Source: Salinispirillum marinum (lineage in GTDB: Bacteria > Pseudomonadota > Gammaproteobacteria > Pseudomonadales > Natronospirillaceae). Taken from it: DNA of 64,000 nucleotides. The stretch lies in the NCBI RefSeq assembly GCF_042651565.1, contig NZ_JBHSDF010000003.1. The stretch is one strand, 5' to 3'. The position numbers and the translations under genes were made by a program. Within the stretch, counting starts at the first letter, position 1. Each line of letters opens with the position of its first letter. The notes beneath the pieces are model-generated. The model did no database searches. It worked only from the letters and a program-made list of their open reading frames with translations, and was not told where the DNA came from. Shown here piece by piece: positions 25,985 to 34,975 of this stretch.

Positions 25985-26551
25985 CTACTTTAGACGCTGG
26001 TCACCCGACACTGCAAAGGGTTTCAATGTTTCTATAGCGCTATCTAAGATCGGTACCTCAGTTTGAATGGACAGCGCGTGGCTGAAGGCATCCATCACTT
26101 GCAGCACAATATCGTCCAATTCGCTGGCGTAAGGCTCGCCCAGCAGTTGGTGCGCCTGCACGTTCGCTTCTGTCATGTCGGTGTGCAGTACCCAGGTGCC
26201 GGTGCGGACGTGTAAATGGTCATTGAGTTCTTCCAATAAGCGGTGGCCCAAGTAGGCCCGGTCCAGCAACGCCGCTAAGCCGCCGTGCTGGCTCAATTCA
26301 CAGCCGGTGGTAAAAAAGCTTTCAATGGTATTCAGAATAGGTTCGACGGTATCTTCCAGTTCAAGTGCTCGCAATCCCATCTCCGTTGCACTGAGCGAGC
26401 GCGGTAGTTGGTTCACGTAGCGGGCAATAAAGTCCGCATGGTTATGGGTTGTGGTGGCCACATCGGCACGCGGTTCGAGGCGTTCCTCGTTTCGCTGTTC
26501 GTCACACATGCGGGCCAGCAATATGGTGCGTTCAATGTCGGCGATGGTCAT
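25985..26551 (-). CDS. Hypothetical protein, mostly helical
   Basis: A 188-residue acidic, soluble protein that I do not recognise. It appears largely alpha-helical, with no signal peptide, membrane helix or metal-binding cysteine cluster. Notable stretches are TTTHNHADFIARYVNQLPR and LLDRAYLGHRLLEELNDHL. The ATG at 26551 and a reading frame without competing overlap support a real gene. It is 56 bp upstream of the hydrolase gene in the same direction and may be co-transcribed with it, but this gives no functional clue. Confidence 0.6.
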   Translation of the reverse strand: MTIADIERTILLARMCDEQRNEERLEPRADVATTTHNHADFIARYVNQLPRSLSATEMGLRALELEDTVEPILNTIESFFTTGCELSQHGGLAALLDRAYLGHRLLEELNDHLHVRTGTWVLHTDMTEANVQAHQLLGEPYASELDDIVLQVMDAFSHALSIQTEVPILDSAIETLKPFAVSGDQRLK

Positions 26552-26625
26552 GAGCTTTCTCGGAATCAGGCGCGTCTACGAAGTATAGTCAAGGCTGTGC
26601 CACTGTCGTGGACGGCTCCGTAAAA

Positions 26626-27879
26626 TTATGTAATGGCCGCCCAACGATACCTTAGCCACCCCACCATCAAGCCACTGCGCACCAGCATCATTAGGGCAAA
26701 AAGCGCCCAAATAGCATGATTATTGGGCAAGGACAGGAGCCAACTGAGTGGTAGGAACACCGCAAACACACTGATCAGTAAAATGTTGCGCATGGCTTTC
26801 ACCCACTGCAAGCCGATAAACACACCGTCCAACCAATAGGCCCACCACGTATATAAGGGCAACGTAATCATCCATATCGCGTATTGATTAGCCGGTGCTC
26901 GAACGTTCGGTAGGTCGGTCAATAGCGCGATCGCCGGCTGATGAACGAGCAGAAAGACCACACACAGTATGACCGCCCCAAGACCCGACCAAACCCCCGT
27001 CGCTAACACCGCATCGTGCAGCGCCGAGCGATTCTGGGCGCCTTTGGCCTCACCCACCAAGGCTTCAGCCGCGTTGGCGAACGCATCCAACAGCGTCGAG
27101 ACCACCAAAAGAAAACTCAGCAGCACGGCATTGGCCGCCAAAACATCGGTACCGAAAGACAAGCCGAGGCGATTGAAGTAATTAAACGCAAACAGGAGCG
27201 TCAAGGTGCGCACAATCAGGGAGATAGCCAGTCCAAAGTAATGCGTCAGTTTGGGGACAACCTGTGCGTAATCTGTGTTTTTATGCTGTTTAAACTGTTG
27301 ATAAGCGGTGTAACTATAGATTGTAAACGCCGCCGCATCGCCTAAGGCGCTGCCGAGCGCAACACCCGTAATACCGAGCTTCAAGCCATAGACAAAGATA
27401 ACGCTCAACAGGATATTCACAACCTGTGCACAAACCGTTGCCCACAAATTAACGCGCGTGTTTTGGACGCCAACAAACCAACCGGCTAACAATAGATTCA
27501 TTAAGACCAGTGGCACACTCCAGCGCCGTGTGTGCAGATATTCTTCAGTGCCGGCAGCCAGTTCCGCCGAAGGGCTGTAAAAGGCTAACCCCAAGTGTAT
27601 TAGCGCACTGCTTGCTATCACCAACAGCAAGCCAAGCCCAAGCGTCGGTGGAACCAAGCGTTTCAGCCAAGCAACCGCGCCCGCTAGGCCACTGCGCCCG
27701 AACACCCAGGCCGTGCTGCCACTGGTCGCCATGGTGAGGAAGTTGAAACCCCAAGCTACCACGGCAAACAAATTAGCGCCCAAGGTTACGGCGGCTAAAT
27801 AACGGCTATCCGTTTGATGGCCCATTAAGCCAATATCAACCAAGCCTAATAAGGGTGCACTGACATTCGCGAGCATCAA
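26626..27879 (-). CDS. MATE-family efflux transporter (DinF-like), start apparently frameshifted
   Basis: Multidrug or metabolite antiporter with about twelve membrane helices. The open frame starts at TTG-ATG (27879) inside the first helix (LMLANVSAPLLGLVDIGLMG), which is too far in for the family. The frame remains open upstream and reads KNRQRIWSIAWP, the expected start of helix one, but has no ATG, GTG or TTG there. An ATG at 27918-27920 is one base out of frame; one more A in the A5 run (27911-27915, T on the plus strand) would give MPKNRQRIWSIAWPLM, a normal start. This is a sequencing error, a strain mutation, or slippage. The remaining 417 residues look intact. Confidence 0.8.
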   Translation of the reverse strand: MMLANVSAPLLGLVDIGLMGHQTDSRYLAAVTLGANLFAVVAWGFNFLTMATSGSTAWVFGRSGLAGAVAWLKRLVPPTLGLGLLLVIASSALIHLGLAFYSPSAELAAGTEEYLHTRRWSVPLVLMNLLLAGWFVGVQNTRVNLWATVCAQVVNILLSVIFVYGLKLGITGVALGSALGDAAAFTIYSYTAYQQFKQHKNTDYAQVVPKLTHYFGLAISLIVRTLTLLFAFNYFNRLGLSFGTDVLAANAVLLSFLLVVSTLLDAFANAAEALVGEAKGAQNRSALHDAVLATGVWSGLGAVILCVVFLLVHQPAIALLTDLPNVRAPANQYAIWMITLPLYTWWAYWLDGVFIGLQWVKAMRNILLISVFAVFLPLSWLLSLPNNHAIWALFALMMLVRSGLMVGWLRYRWAAIT

Positions 27880-28158
27880 GGGCCAAGCAATGGACCAAAT
27901 ACGCTGCCGGTTTTTGGCATGAGCTTTTTTAACGCGTCTGTAGAAAATTTTTTCACTTCCTATTGCAGAGAATAAGCCGTTGAATATTAAAGGAAAGTTG
28001 ACCTTTTGTTGACAAGACGCTTAAATGGCGCGCCTGCGCAAGGCTGTCAGATAAAAACAAGCCCGTATATACTGCGCGGTCATAGTATCCTAACCGGTCG
28101 AGAATTCGTTCAAAGGCCATCCGTCAGAATTAAGAAAAGTGTCGAGCCGAGGTAAAGC

Positions 28159-29313
28159 ATGTTAAACCGACTTCGATTCCGGAGCCTGACAGCAGCGATG
28201 GTACTGATCGTTGCTGGCCTGCTCAGTGGTGGTGCCGCCGCTGAGTGGCAGGTGAATATGACCCGTGGGGTCACCGAAATCAGTAACGACGTCTTCAATC
28301 TGCATATGTTGATCTTCATCATCTGCTGCATCATCGCCGTGCTGGTTTTTGGTGTCATGTTCTACGCCATGTGGGCGCATCGTAAATCACGCGGCGCGGT
28401 GGCAGAAACGTGGCATGAGAATCATAAACTCGAAGTGGTTTGGACCATCATTCCGTTGCTTATTTTGCTGGGCATGGCGGTACCGGCCACCATTACCCTC
28501 GCAAAAATCTACCAAGATGATCCACAGGCCGATGTCACAGTGATGATCGAAGGGTATCAATGGCGCTGGCGTTACACCTACCTTGAAGAAGAGGCCAATG
28601 CTCCGGTCAGCTTCTTTTCATCCTTAGCGACGCCGCGTGAAGCCGTGGCTAACGTCGTCGACAAGCCTGAAGATTATTTGTTGGAGGTCGATAACCCGCT
28701 TTATCTGCCGACCGATCGCTCGATTCGGTTTCTGATCACAGCCAACGATGTTATCCACTCTTGGTGGGTGCCAGCGTTTGCGGTTAAGAAGGATGCCGTG
28801 CCAGGTATTGTGAATACGGCAAACACCTTTATTTTAGAAGAAGGCACCTACCGTGGTATGTGTGCTGAGCTGTGTGGTCGCGACCACGCGTTCATGCCCA
28901 TCGTGGTTGAGGCCGTCAGTCCAGAAGCCTTTGATAACTGGATGAACGAGCAGCGTGAAGAAGCCTTGGCGTTGGCCGAGTTGACGTCCAAAGACTGGAC
29001 GCTGGATGAGCTGACCACCCGTGGTCAACAGGTCTATAACTCCTTCTGTGTGGCGTGTCACCAAACCAACGGTCAAGGCATCCCGGGCGTGTTCCCTGCT
29101 TTGGTTGGCTCACCCAAGGTCGTTGGCTTGCCGGAAGATACCATTGAAGTCTTGGTTAACGGGGTACGTGGCAGTGCCATGCAAGCGTTCGGTAACCAAT
29201 TGAGTGATGTGGATCTGGCTTCTGTCGCGACGTACATTCGCAACTCTTGGTCAAATTCGACGGGCGACATTGTGGCGCCAATCGATGTCGTCAATTATAA
29301 AGCCGGACAATAA
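28159..29313 (+). CDS. coxB: Cytochrome c oxidase subunit II with fused cytochrome c domain (caa3 type)
   Basis: Receives electrons from cytochrome c at its CuA site. The 384-residue protein has a signal/membrane segment, two membrane helices (about 45-70 and 90-115) and a periplasmic cupredoxin domain with the CuA ligands in CAELCGRDHAFM near 235-246. A C-terminal extension carries a haem c site CVACH near 297 and a downstream methionine, so this is a caa3-type subunit. It opens the run coxB-coxA-ctaG-coxC, with 11 bp to coxA. The 238 bp upstream hold no gene. Confidence 0.96.
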   Translation: MLNRLRFRSLTAAMVLIVAGLLSGGAAAEWQVNMTRGVTEISNDVFNLHMLIFIICCIIAVLVFGVMFYAMWAHRKSRGAVAETWHENHKLEVVWTIIPLLILLGMAVPATITLAKIYQDDPQADVTVMIEGYQWRWRYTYLEEEANAPVSFFSSLATPREAVANVVDKPEDYLLEVDNPLYLPTDRSIRFLITANDVIHSWWVPAFAVKKDAVPGIVNTANTFILEEGTYRGMCAELCGRDHAFMPIVVEAVSPEAFDNWMNEQREEALALAELTSKDWTLDELTTRGQQVYNSFCVACHQTNGQGIPGVFPALVGSPKVVGLPEDTIEVLVNGVRGSAMQAFGNQLSDVDLASVATYIRNSWSNSTGDIVAPIDVVNYKAGQ

Positions 29314-29324
29314 GGAGGCCAGAC

Positions 29325-30920
29325 ATGACTGCTGTTTCTGCTCATGATGATCACGCGCACGCGGATCACGACCACCACGGTCCGGCCAAAGGCTGGACCC
29401 GTTGGGTGTACACCACGAATCACAAAGACATTGGTGCCATGTATCTGTGGTTCAGTTTTGCGATGTTTTTGTTGGGTGGCTTCTTCGCCATGATCATTCG
29501 CGCCGAGCTGTTTCAGCCCGGTTTGCAATTGGTACAGCCTGAATTCTTCAATCAGATGACCACCATGCATGGTTTGATCATGGTGTTCGGTGCGGTTATG
29601 CCGGCCTTCGTCGGTTTGGCGAACTATATGGTGCCCTTAATGATTGGGGCGCCAGACATGGCGTTGCCACGCTTGAACAACATGAGCTTCTGGATTCTGC
29701 CTTTCGCCTTCTTGGTATTGGTCAGCACCCTGTTCATGCCTGGCGGCGGCCCTAACTTTGGCTGGACGTTCTATGCGCCACTGTCGACAACCTATGGTCC
29801 TCCGTCTACAGTGTTCTTTATTCTGTCGATGCACATAATGGGTATTTCATCCATTGCGGGTGCCATCAACATCATCGTGACCATCTGGAACATGCGCGCT
29901 CCCGGCATGACGTGGATGAAAATGCCCTTGTTCGTGTGGACCTGGCTGATCACCGCGTTCTTGTTGATCATGGTTATGCCGGTATTGGCCGGTGTGATCA
30001 CCATGATGCTGCTGGATGTGACAGCCGGTACGTCATTCTTCAACGCGGCCGGTGGTGGTAGCCCGATATTGTTCCAGCATTTGTTCTGGTTCTTCGGTCA
30101 CCCTGAAGTGTACATCATGATCCTGCCGGCTTTTGGTATCGTGAGCGCCATTATTCCCGCCTTCTCGCGCAAGCAATTGTTCGGTTATGCGTCCATGGTT
30201 TATGCCACCGCTGCCATTGCGATCCTGTCGTTCTTCGTTTGGGCGCACCACATGTTCACTGTGGGCATCCCATTCTTAGGCGAAATGTTCTTTATGATCG
30301 CGACCATGATCATCGCAGTACCCACTGGGGTTAAGGTGTTCAACTGGATCGCCACCATGTTCCGCGGCTCAATATCGTTCGAAGTGCCAATGTTGTTCTC
30401 GATTGCCTTCGTGGTCTTGTTCACCATTGGCGGCTTCTCTGGCTTGATGCTGGCGATTGCTCCGGCGGACTTCCAATATCACGACACCTACTTCGTGGTG
30501 GCACACTTCCATTATGTACTGGTGCCGGGTGCGATCTTCTCCATCATGGCGGGTGTTTATTACTGGTTGCCAAAATGGACGGGCAACATGTTTCATGAAG
30601 GTTTGGCGAAAACCCATTTCTGGTTGTCGTTCATTGCAGTGAATATCACCTTCTTCCCGCAGCACTTTGTGGGCTTAGCCGGTATGCCGCGCCGTATTCC
30701 CGACTATCCGTTGCAGTTTGCGAACTTCAACATGATCTCCAGTATGGGTGCCTTCTTGTTCGGCTTGAGTCAGCTGTTGTTCCTCTTCATCGTGGTGAAG
30801 TGCGTGTTCAGTGGCAAGAAAGCGGAATCGAAACCTTGGGAAGGTGCGGAAGGCTTGGAGTGGGATTTACCCAGCCCGCTGCCATATCACACCTTTGAAA
30901 CGCCTCCGGTGATCAAATAA
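29325..30920 (+). CDS. coxA: Cytochrome c oxidase subunit I
   Basis: Catalytic haem a/haem a3-CuB subunit of the aa3-type oxidase, 531 residues and about twelve helices. Visible are the haem a ligand region MHGLIMVFGAVMP, the CuB/His-Tyr region FWFFGHPEVYIMILPAFG, and HDTYFVVAHFHYV with the haem a3 and haem a histidines. The histidine- and aspartate-rich N-terminus (AHDDHAHADHDHHG) is unusually long and could bind metal. A strong AAGGAGG precedes ATG 29325. Confidence 0.98.
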   Translation: MTAVSAHDDHAHADHDHHGPAKGWTRWVYTTNHKDIGAMYLWFSFAMFLLGGFFAMIIRAELFQPGLQLVQPEFFNQMTTMHGLIMVFGAVMPAFVGLANYMVPLMIGAPDMALPRLNNMSFWILPFAFLVLVSTLFMPGGGPNFGWTFYAPLSTTYGPPSTVFFILSMHIMGISSIAGAINIIVTIWNMRAPGMTWMKMPLFVWTWLITAFLLIMVMPVLAGVITMMLLDVTAGTSFFNAAGGGSPILFQHLFWFFGHPEVYIMILPAFGIVSAIIPAFSRKQLFGYASMVYATAAIAILSFFVWAHHMFTVGIPFLGEMFFMIATMIIAVPTGVKVFNWIATMFRGSISFEVPMLFSIAFVVLFTIGGFSGLMLAIAPADFQYHDTYFVVAHFHYVLVPGAIFSIMAGVYYWLPKWTGNMFHEGLAKTHFWLSFIAVNITFFPQHFVGLAGMPRRIPDYPLQFANFNMISSMGAFLFGLSQLLFLFIVVKCVFSGKKAESKPWEGAEGLEWDLPSPLPYHTFETPPVIK

Positions 30921-30937
30921 TAGAGGTACGAGAAAGC

Positions 30938-31504
30938 ATGACGGCCGAAGCCAAAAAGAAGTCACATACGAAAGTCATTACCCAGTTGGTGTTGATCACT
31001 GTGGGAATGTTGGCGTTTGTGTTTATTGGGTTGGTGCCAATGTATTACTGGATCTGTGAAATCACCGGCATTGGTGGGCGGACAACCTCTGCCACCAGTG
31101 CCGACTATGTGATGGAAGTGGATGAAAGTCGTGACATTCGAATCAACTTTCTGGCCAGTAATCAAGCGGACATGCCGTGGGAATTTCGTGCCATGACGTC
31201 AACCGTAACGGTTCACCCTGGTGAACCGTCCATGGTGATGTTCTATGTTAAAAACACCACTCGGCAGACGATGACGGCACAAGCTGTACCCAGTTTGAGC
31301 CCTTTTTACGTCACCGAGTATTTTCACAAGGTTGAGTGTTTCTGTTTTGAACAACAAACGCTGGAACCCGGTGAGTCGCTAGAAATGCCCATGCAGTTCT
31401 TTGTTGACCCGCGAGTACCAGAACAGATTACAAGCATTGCGTTGTCCTATTCGTTATTCAATTTACCGGATATGGCCAAGGCCGCAGTGAAGGAGAGCCT
31501 ATAA
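30938..31504 (+). CDS. ctaG: Cytochrome c oxidase assembly protein CtaG/Cox11
   Basis: Membrane-anchored copper chaperone that delivers CuB to subunit I. The 188 residues contain one N-terminal membrane helix (about 15-40) and a periplasmic immunoglobulin-like domain with the copper motif CFCF within KVECFCFEQQTLEPGE and the following MPMQFFVDP. The family glycine before YF is replaced (VTEYFHK). It lies between coxA and coxC, the usual place, and its stop overlaps the coxC start. Confidence 0.94.
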   Translation: MTAEAKKKSHTKVITQLVLITVGMLAFVFIGLVPMYYWICEITGIGGRTTSATSADYVMEVDESRDIRINFLASNQADMPWEFRAMTSTVTVHPGEPSMVMFYVKNTTRQTMTAQAVPSLSPFYVTEYFHKVECFCFEQQTLEPGESLEMPMQFFVDPRVPEQITSIALSYSLFNLPDMAKAAVKESL

Positions 31505-32400
31505 TGTCAGCTGTTAGCGGAAAAACCCCGGCTTACTATGTGCCGGAACAAAGTAAGTTACCGATTTGGATGGCCATAGCGCTGTTCTTGACCATCATTG
31601 GTACGGCGTTGATGTTGCAACGCGGTGCCGGTATGACCGACAGTGGTATGGGTATCTGGGTCTTTATGACCGGTGCCTTAGTACTCGCGGCTACCATGTA
31701 CAACTGGTTTGTAATCGTCGCCAAAGAAAACATGGCAGGCATGAACAGTGACCAATTGAAGGCATCCTTTGTCTATTCGATGAAGTGGTTCATTGTTTCA
31801 GAGGCCATGTTCTTCGGGGCATTTTTTGGTGGCTTGTTTTACATTCGCCTGTTTGAGTTACCGTGGATGGCGGGTGAAGGTGCCAAAGCTGTCACCGGCA
31901 TGTTGTATGACGGGTTTACGTATGAATGGCCTCTCTTGAACAACCCTATTCCTGAGTTGTTCCAGGGCCCAGAGCACGCCATGCACTGGACCATTCCCTT
32001 GATCAATACCATTTTACTGGTAACGTCGAGTGTGACTTTACACTTTGCCCATCATGGCTTATTGCACAACCATCGGCAGAAGTTAAAAACCTGGTTGGTT
32101 GCGACCATCGTGCTAGCTGTTATCTTCTTAGGGTTCCAAGCCTATGAGTATTATGAAGCGTATGCGCATTTGGGCTTAACCCTGAATTCGGGCATCTATG
32201 GCTCAACCTTCTTTATCCTCACCGGGTTCCACGGCGCACACGTAATACTGGGTACGACGATGCTGACCGTTATGGCCGTACGCGTGTTTAAAGGCCACTT
32301 CACGCCAAAAGATCATTTTGGCTTTGAAGCGACCGCGTGGTACTGGCACTTTGTTGATGTGGTTTGGTTGATCTTGTTTGTCTTGGTGTACTTGGTCTAA
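31504..32400 (+). CDS. coxC: Cytochrome c oxidase subunit III
   Basis: Non-catalytic membrane subunit that stabilises the oxidase. The 298 residues form about seven hydrophobic helices and carry the family stretches KWFIVSEAMFFGAFFGG, GSTFFILTGFHGAHVI and WYWHFVDVVWLILFVLVYL near the end. It starts inside the last codon of ctaG and ends the structural-gene run; a strong terminator follows at 32436-32462. Confidence 0.97.
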   Translation: MSAVSGKTPAYYVPEQSKLPIWMAIALFLTIIGTALMLQRGAGMTDSGMGIWVFMTGALVLAATMYNWFVIVAKENMAGMNSDQLKASFVYSMKWFIVSEAMFFGAFFGGLFYIRLFELPWMAGEGAKAVTGMLYDGFTYEWPLLNNPIPELFQGPEHAMHWTIPLINTILLVTSSVTLHFAHHGLLHNHRQKLKTWLVATIVLAVIFLGFQAYEYYEAYAHLGLTLNSGIYGSTFFILTGFHGAHVILGTTMLTVMAVRVFKGHFTPKDHFGFEATAWYWHFVDVVWLILFVLVYLV

Positions 32401-32435
32401 CGGCTGTAATCCGACCAAGTTTCTGCTAGAATCTG

Positions 32436-32462
32436 CGCCGCCCTTGAGGCGGCGTTTTTTTT
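32436..32462 (+). terminator. Rho-independent terminator of the cox operon
   Basis: CGCCGCC and GGCGGCG pair across the 5-base loop CTTGA and are followed by eight T residues. It lies 36 bp after coxC and before the oppositely oriented DUF2909 gene. Confidence 0.9.
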
Positions 32463-32483
32463 ACTGAAAGAATAGGTGCTTCA

Positions 32484-32696
32484 TTAGTACTGGCCGTGCC
32501 AAGGTGCTTGTAGTGTTAATTGCCCCGTCACCATGCCGAAGATAATGACAGCAATGAGGGCAACGGCAATACCGACTCGCCACATGAGCCAATAATGGGT
32601 TTTTTCCCCGTTTGATGTGGTCCACATATGTTTAGCGGCAGTGACCAAGGCAAAAATCATGGCCACGGCGAGTATGAGAATGACGATTTTAATCAT
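32484..32696 (-). CDS. Twin-transmembrane protein, DUF2909-like
   Basis: A 70-residue protein with two membrane helices (about 3-20 and 40-60) and the ending GQLTLQAPWH, which resembles the DUF2909 family often found in cytochrome oxidase loci of pseudomonads. Function is unknown; a role in oxidase assembly is only suggested by context. It faces the coxC terminator and starts nearly back to back with the SURF1 gene. Confidence 0.7.
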   Translation of the reverse strand: MIKIVILILAVAMIFALVTAAKHMWTTSNGEKTHYWLMWRVGIAVALIAVIIFGMVTGQLTLQAPWHGQY

Positions 32697-32710
32697 GGTT
32701 GAGTGTCCTA

Positions 32711-33433
32711 ATGCGGTTTAAACCGGGCTGGCCGATGACCTTGCTGGTGGTCGTTTTCCTACCACTCACCCTCAGTTTAGGTGGTTGGCAGTTAAATAGG
32801 GCGAACGAAAAAACCCAACAACTGGCCGACTATGAGCGTGAGCAACAGCGGTCACCTATTGTCTGGCAGGGTTACGATTCCCATGCAGCAGGCACTATAC
32901 TTGAATTTTGTGCACAGCTCGACGGTAGCCTGTGGTTTTTAGACAACCGTACACAAGGCGGGCAAGTCGGCTACGACGTTTTTGCGCCTGCCCGCCTTTG
33001 TGCGACGAATGCCTCGGTGATCTTGCGCTTAGGATTTGTTGCGGCGCCGGCACAACGCACGGAGTTGCCATTATTGGCTTCACCGGAAGGTGAGTGGGAT
33101 TTGGTTGTGGAGGTGCGTCCCGTGCCCCCGGAGCCCATGCTGACGGCCGCGGCGGAAGACATGGGAGGTCAGCGTTGGCGGATTCAAAGTTTCCGTCAAC
33201 TCCCGTCGGATAATGGGTTCGACGCATCAACCTTGATTGGGCAAGTCCTTCAGCCCGCCGCTTTACGCTTAAGTGATCAATGGTCACCGGTTACGATGCC
33301 ACCCGACCGTCACCTAGGGTATGCCATTCAATGGTTTGGGTTGGCACTGGTTCTGTCTATAGGGTTTTTGATTTGGGGCGTACATCGAGCGTCCGAACTA
33401 ACACGAGGTAATGATGAACAGCATGGCCAGTGA
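32711..33433 (+). CDS. SURF1 family cytochrome oxidase biogenesis protein
   Basis: Inner-membrane protein thought to aid haem a insertion into subunit I. From ATG 32711 the protein has 240 residues; a TTG at 32699 would add four. It has two terminal membrane helices enclosing a periplasmic domain, with the family features LGGWQLNRANEK at the start and HLGYAIQWFGLALVLSIGFLIW at the end. Its stop overlaps the next gene by 23 bp, and the run continues to ctaA and ctaB. Confidence 0.92.
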   Translation: MRFKPGWPMTLLVVVFLPLTLSLGGWQLNRANEKTQQLADYEREQQRSPIVWQGYDSHAAGTILEFCAQLDGSLWFLDNRTQGGQVGYDVFAPARLCATNASVILRLGFVAAPAQRTELPLLASPEGEWDLVVEVRPVPPEPMLTAAAEDMGGQRWRIQSFRQLPSDNGFDASTLIGQVLQPAALRLSDQWSPVTMPPDRHLGYAIQWFGLALVLSIGFLIWGVHRASELTRGNDEQHGQ

Positions 33434-33956
33434 GTCTAACGTTAAACCCGGGCACAGAGCTTGGCAATTGTATGTCGTGTTGCTGACGCCGATCTTGGTG
33501 ATCTTGGCGTCAACCGGGCTTTATTTTTCCGGCTGGGTTAAAGGTGACGACACAGTAAACCAAGGGGTATTGATTCAACCACCCATCGACATCAGTGCCT
33601 TGGCATTGGAAAAAGACGACCGGCGTTGGTGGTTAGTAACCAGTAGCCTTGATGGTTGCTCTGTGGCCTGCGAAGAGCAGTTGTTCTGGGTACAACAAGT
33701 ACATATCGCGCTGGGTAAAGAAAGTCCACGGGTACGCCGCCACTTACTTACTGACCAAGCCGTCACCTTGGTGGATGAATACCCCGGGTTAGTTCAGTCG
33801 GTGGGCAATCCGGCAGCGTTGAACCAAGTTGAGCCGGTGCAGTTATATATCATTGATCCATTGGGCAATGTGGTGATGACCTTCAATGCGGATCATCGCT
33901 ATGAACAAGTGCTCAAAGATATGAAAACGCTTCTGAAAAGATCTTCAATAGGGTAA
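33411..33956 (+). CDS. Membrane-anchored protein of the oxidase locus with a CxxxC motif (Sco-like)
   Basis: A 181-residue protein with one N-terminal membrane helix (about 20-40) and a periplasmic domain carrying DGCSVACEE, a CxxxC motif placed as in the copper chaperone Sco1. A late histidine (FNADHRYEQ) is near the end. Equivalent proteins lie between SURF1 and ctaA in pseudomonads and are uncharacterised. No classical sco/senC gene is present at the end of this cluster, so it might cover a related role; that is inference. It overlaps the SURF1 gene by 23 bp, which argues for coupling. Confidence 0.65.
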   Translation: MMNSMASESNVKPGHRAWQLYVVLLTPILVILASTGLYFSGWVKGDDTVNQGVLIQPPIDISALALEKDDRRWWLVTSSLDGCSVACEEQLFWVQQVHIALGKESPRVRRHLLTDQAVTLVDEYPGLVQSVGNPAALNQVEPVQLYIIDPLGNVVMTFNADHRYEQVLKDMKTLLKRSSIG

Positions 33957-33961
33957 TCGCA

Positions 33962-34975
33962 ATGTTAAGCAGTCATTTGGCTCGTCCTGGTTATCGTTTG
34001 GCTTTAGCGTCAGTGGTTTTTTGCTCGATGGTCATCGGCCTTGGGGCGTTCACTCGCTTGGTGGATGCCGGGCTGGGCTGCCCTGACTGGCCGCTGTGTT
34101 ATGGTCACTTATGGGCTCCGTTAGCTGAAACCGATATCCAAGCTGCCAATGAGGCGTGGCCTGAATTCCCGGTCGATCACAGCATAACCTGGCCGGAAAT
34201 GGTGCATCGTTACTTTGCGACAGCGCTCGGCTTTATGGTGTTGGGGTTATGGTGGATCACCTTTCGTAATCGGCATCTGCCGGGCCAACCAGTCAAATTG
34301 CCTATCCTCATTGGTTTGGTTATCGTGTTGCAAGCCGCCTTTGGTGCCTGGACGGTTACCTTGAAGCTCTGGCCGCAAGTCGTAACGGCGCACCTGTTGG
34401 GCGGATTTACGACATTCACATTGTTGTGGCTTTTGACCTTGCGTTATTCAGGCTGGCAGCCACGTATGGTGATTCAACGGCATGGTTTGGGGCTAAAGCT
34501 GGGCTTTATGGTTCTATTGATGACCATCATCCAAATTGCCTTGGGTGGCTGGACGTCCTCGAACTATGCCGCGCTAGCCTGCCCAGATTTTCCAACCTGT
34601 CAGGGCTATTGGGTCTATCGTGATGGCTATGACTTGGCGTTCGACTTCAATCAGCATGTCGGGCCGAACTACTTGGGTGGCCAGCTGGATGTCGCCGCCC
34701 GTGCTGCCATTCAGTATGTGCACCGCGTAGGCGCATTGATTCTGACGTTATTAACGCTGTGGTTCGCGTGGAAAACGTGGCGTGCCGGGCTAAAGAATTT
34801 GGTGTTGGTGATGTTGGCACTACTGACCACACAGGTAGCCTTGGGGATCATCAATGTCTATTTAGCATTGCCTTTATGGGCCGCAACCGCACACAACGGC
34901 GTGGCGGCACTGTTTTTATTGTCCGTGGTCACTACGCTGTACCGGATATACCGAGAACTTTCTTATGGTAAATAG
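33962..34975 (+). CDS. ctaA: Haem A synthase (CtaA/COX15)
   Basis: Oxidises the C8 methyl of haem O to give haem A for the oxidase. The 337 residues form about eight helices with conserved histidine regions including MVHRYFATALGF, VTAHLLGGF, QYVHRVGALIL and AATAHNGVAALFLL. A Cys pair typical of the family lies in GLGCPDWPLC. The gene begins 5 bp after the Sco-like gene and overlaps ctaB by 11 bp. Confidence 0.95.
   Translation: MLSSHLARPGYRLALASVVFCSMVIGLGAFTRLVDAGLGCPDWPLCYGHLWAPLAETDIQAANEAWPEFPVDHSITWPEMVHRYFATALGFMVLGLWWITFRNRHLPGQPVKLPILIGLVIVLQAAFGAWTVTLKLWPQVVTAHLLGGFTTFTLLWLLTLRYSGWQPRMVIQRHGLGLKLGFMVLLMTIIQIALGGWTSSNYAALACPDFPTCQGYWVYRDGYDLAFDFNQHVGPNYLGGQLDVAARAAIQYVHRVGALILTLLTLWFAWKTWRAGLKNLVLVMLALLTTQVALGIINVYLALPLWAATAHNGVAALFLLSVVTTLYRIYRELSYGK

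Noticed and set aside
28045..28073. Possible promoter (TGTCAG, 17 bp, TATACT) before coxB
   Set aside because: The -10 is fair but the -35 is poor, and several similar pairs exist in this AT-rich gap.
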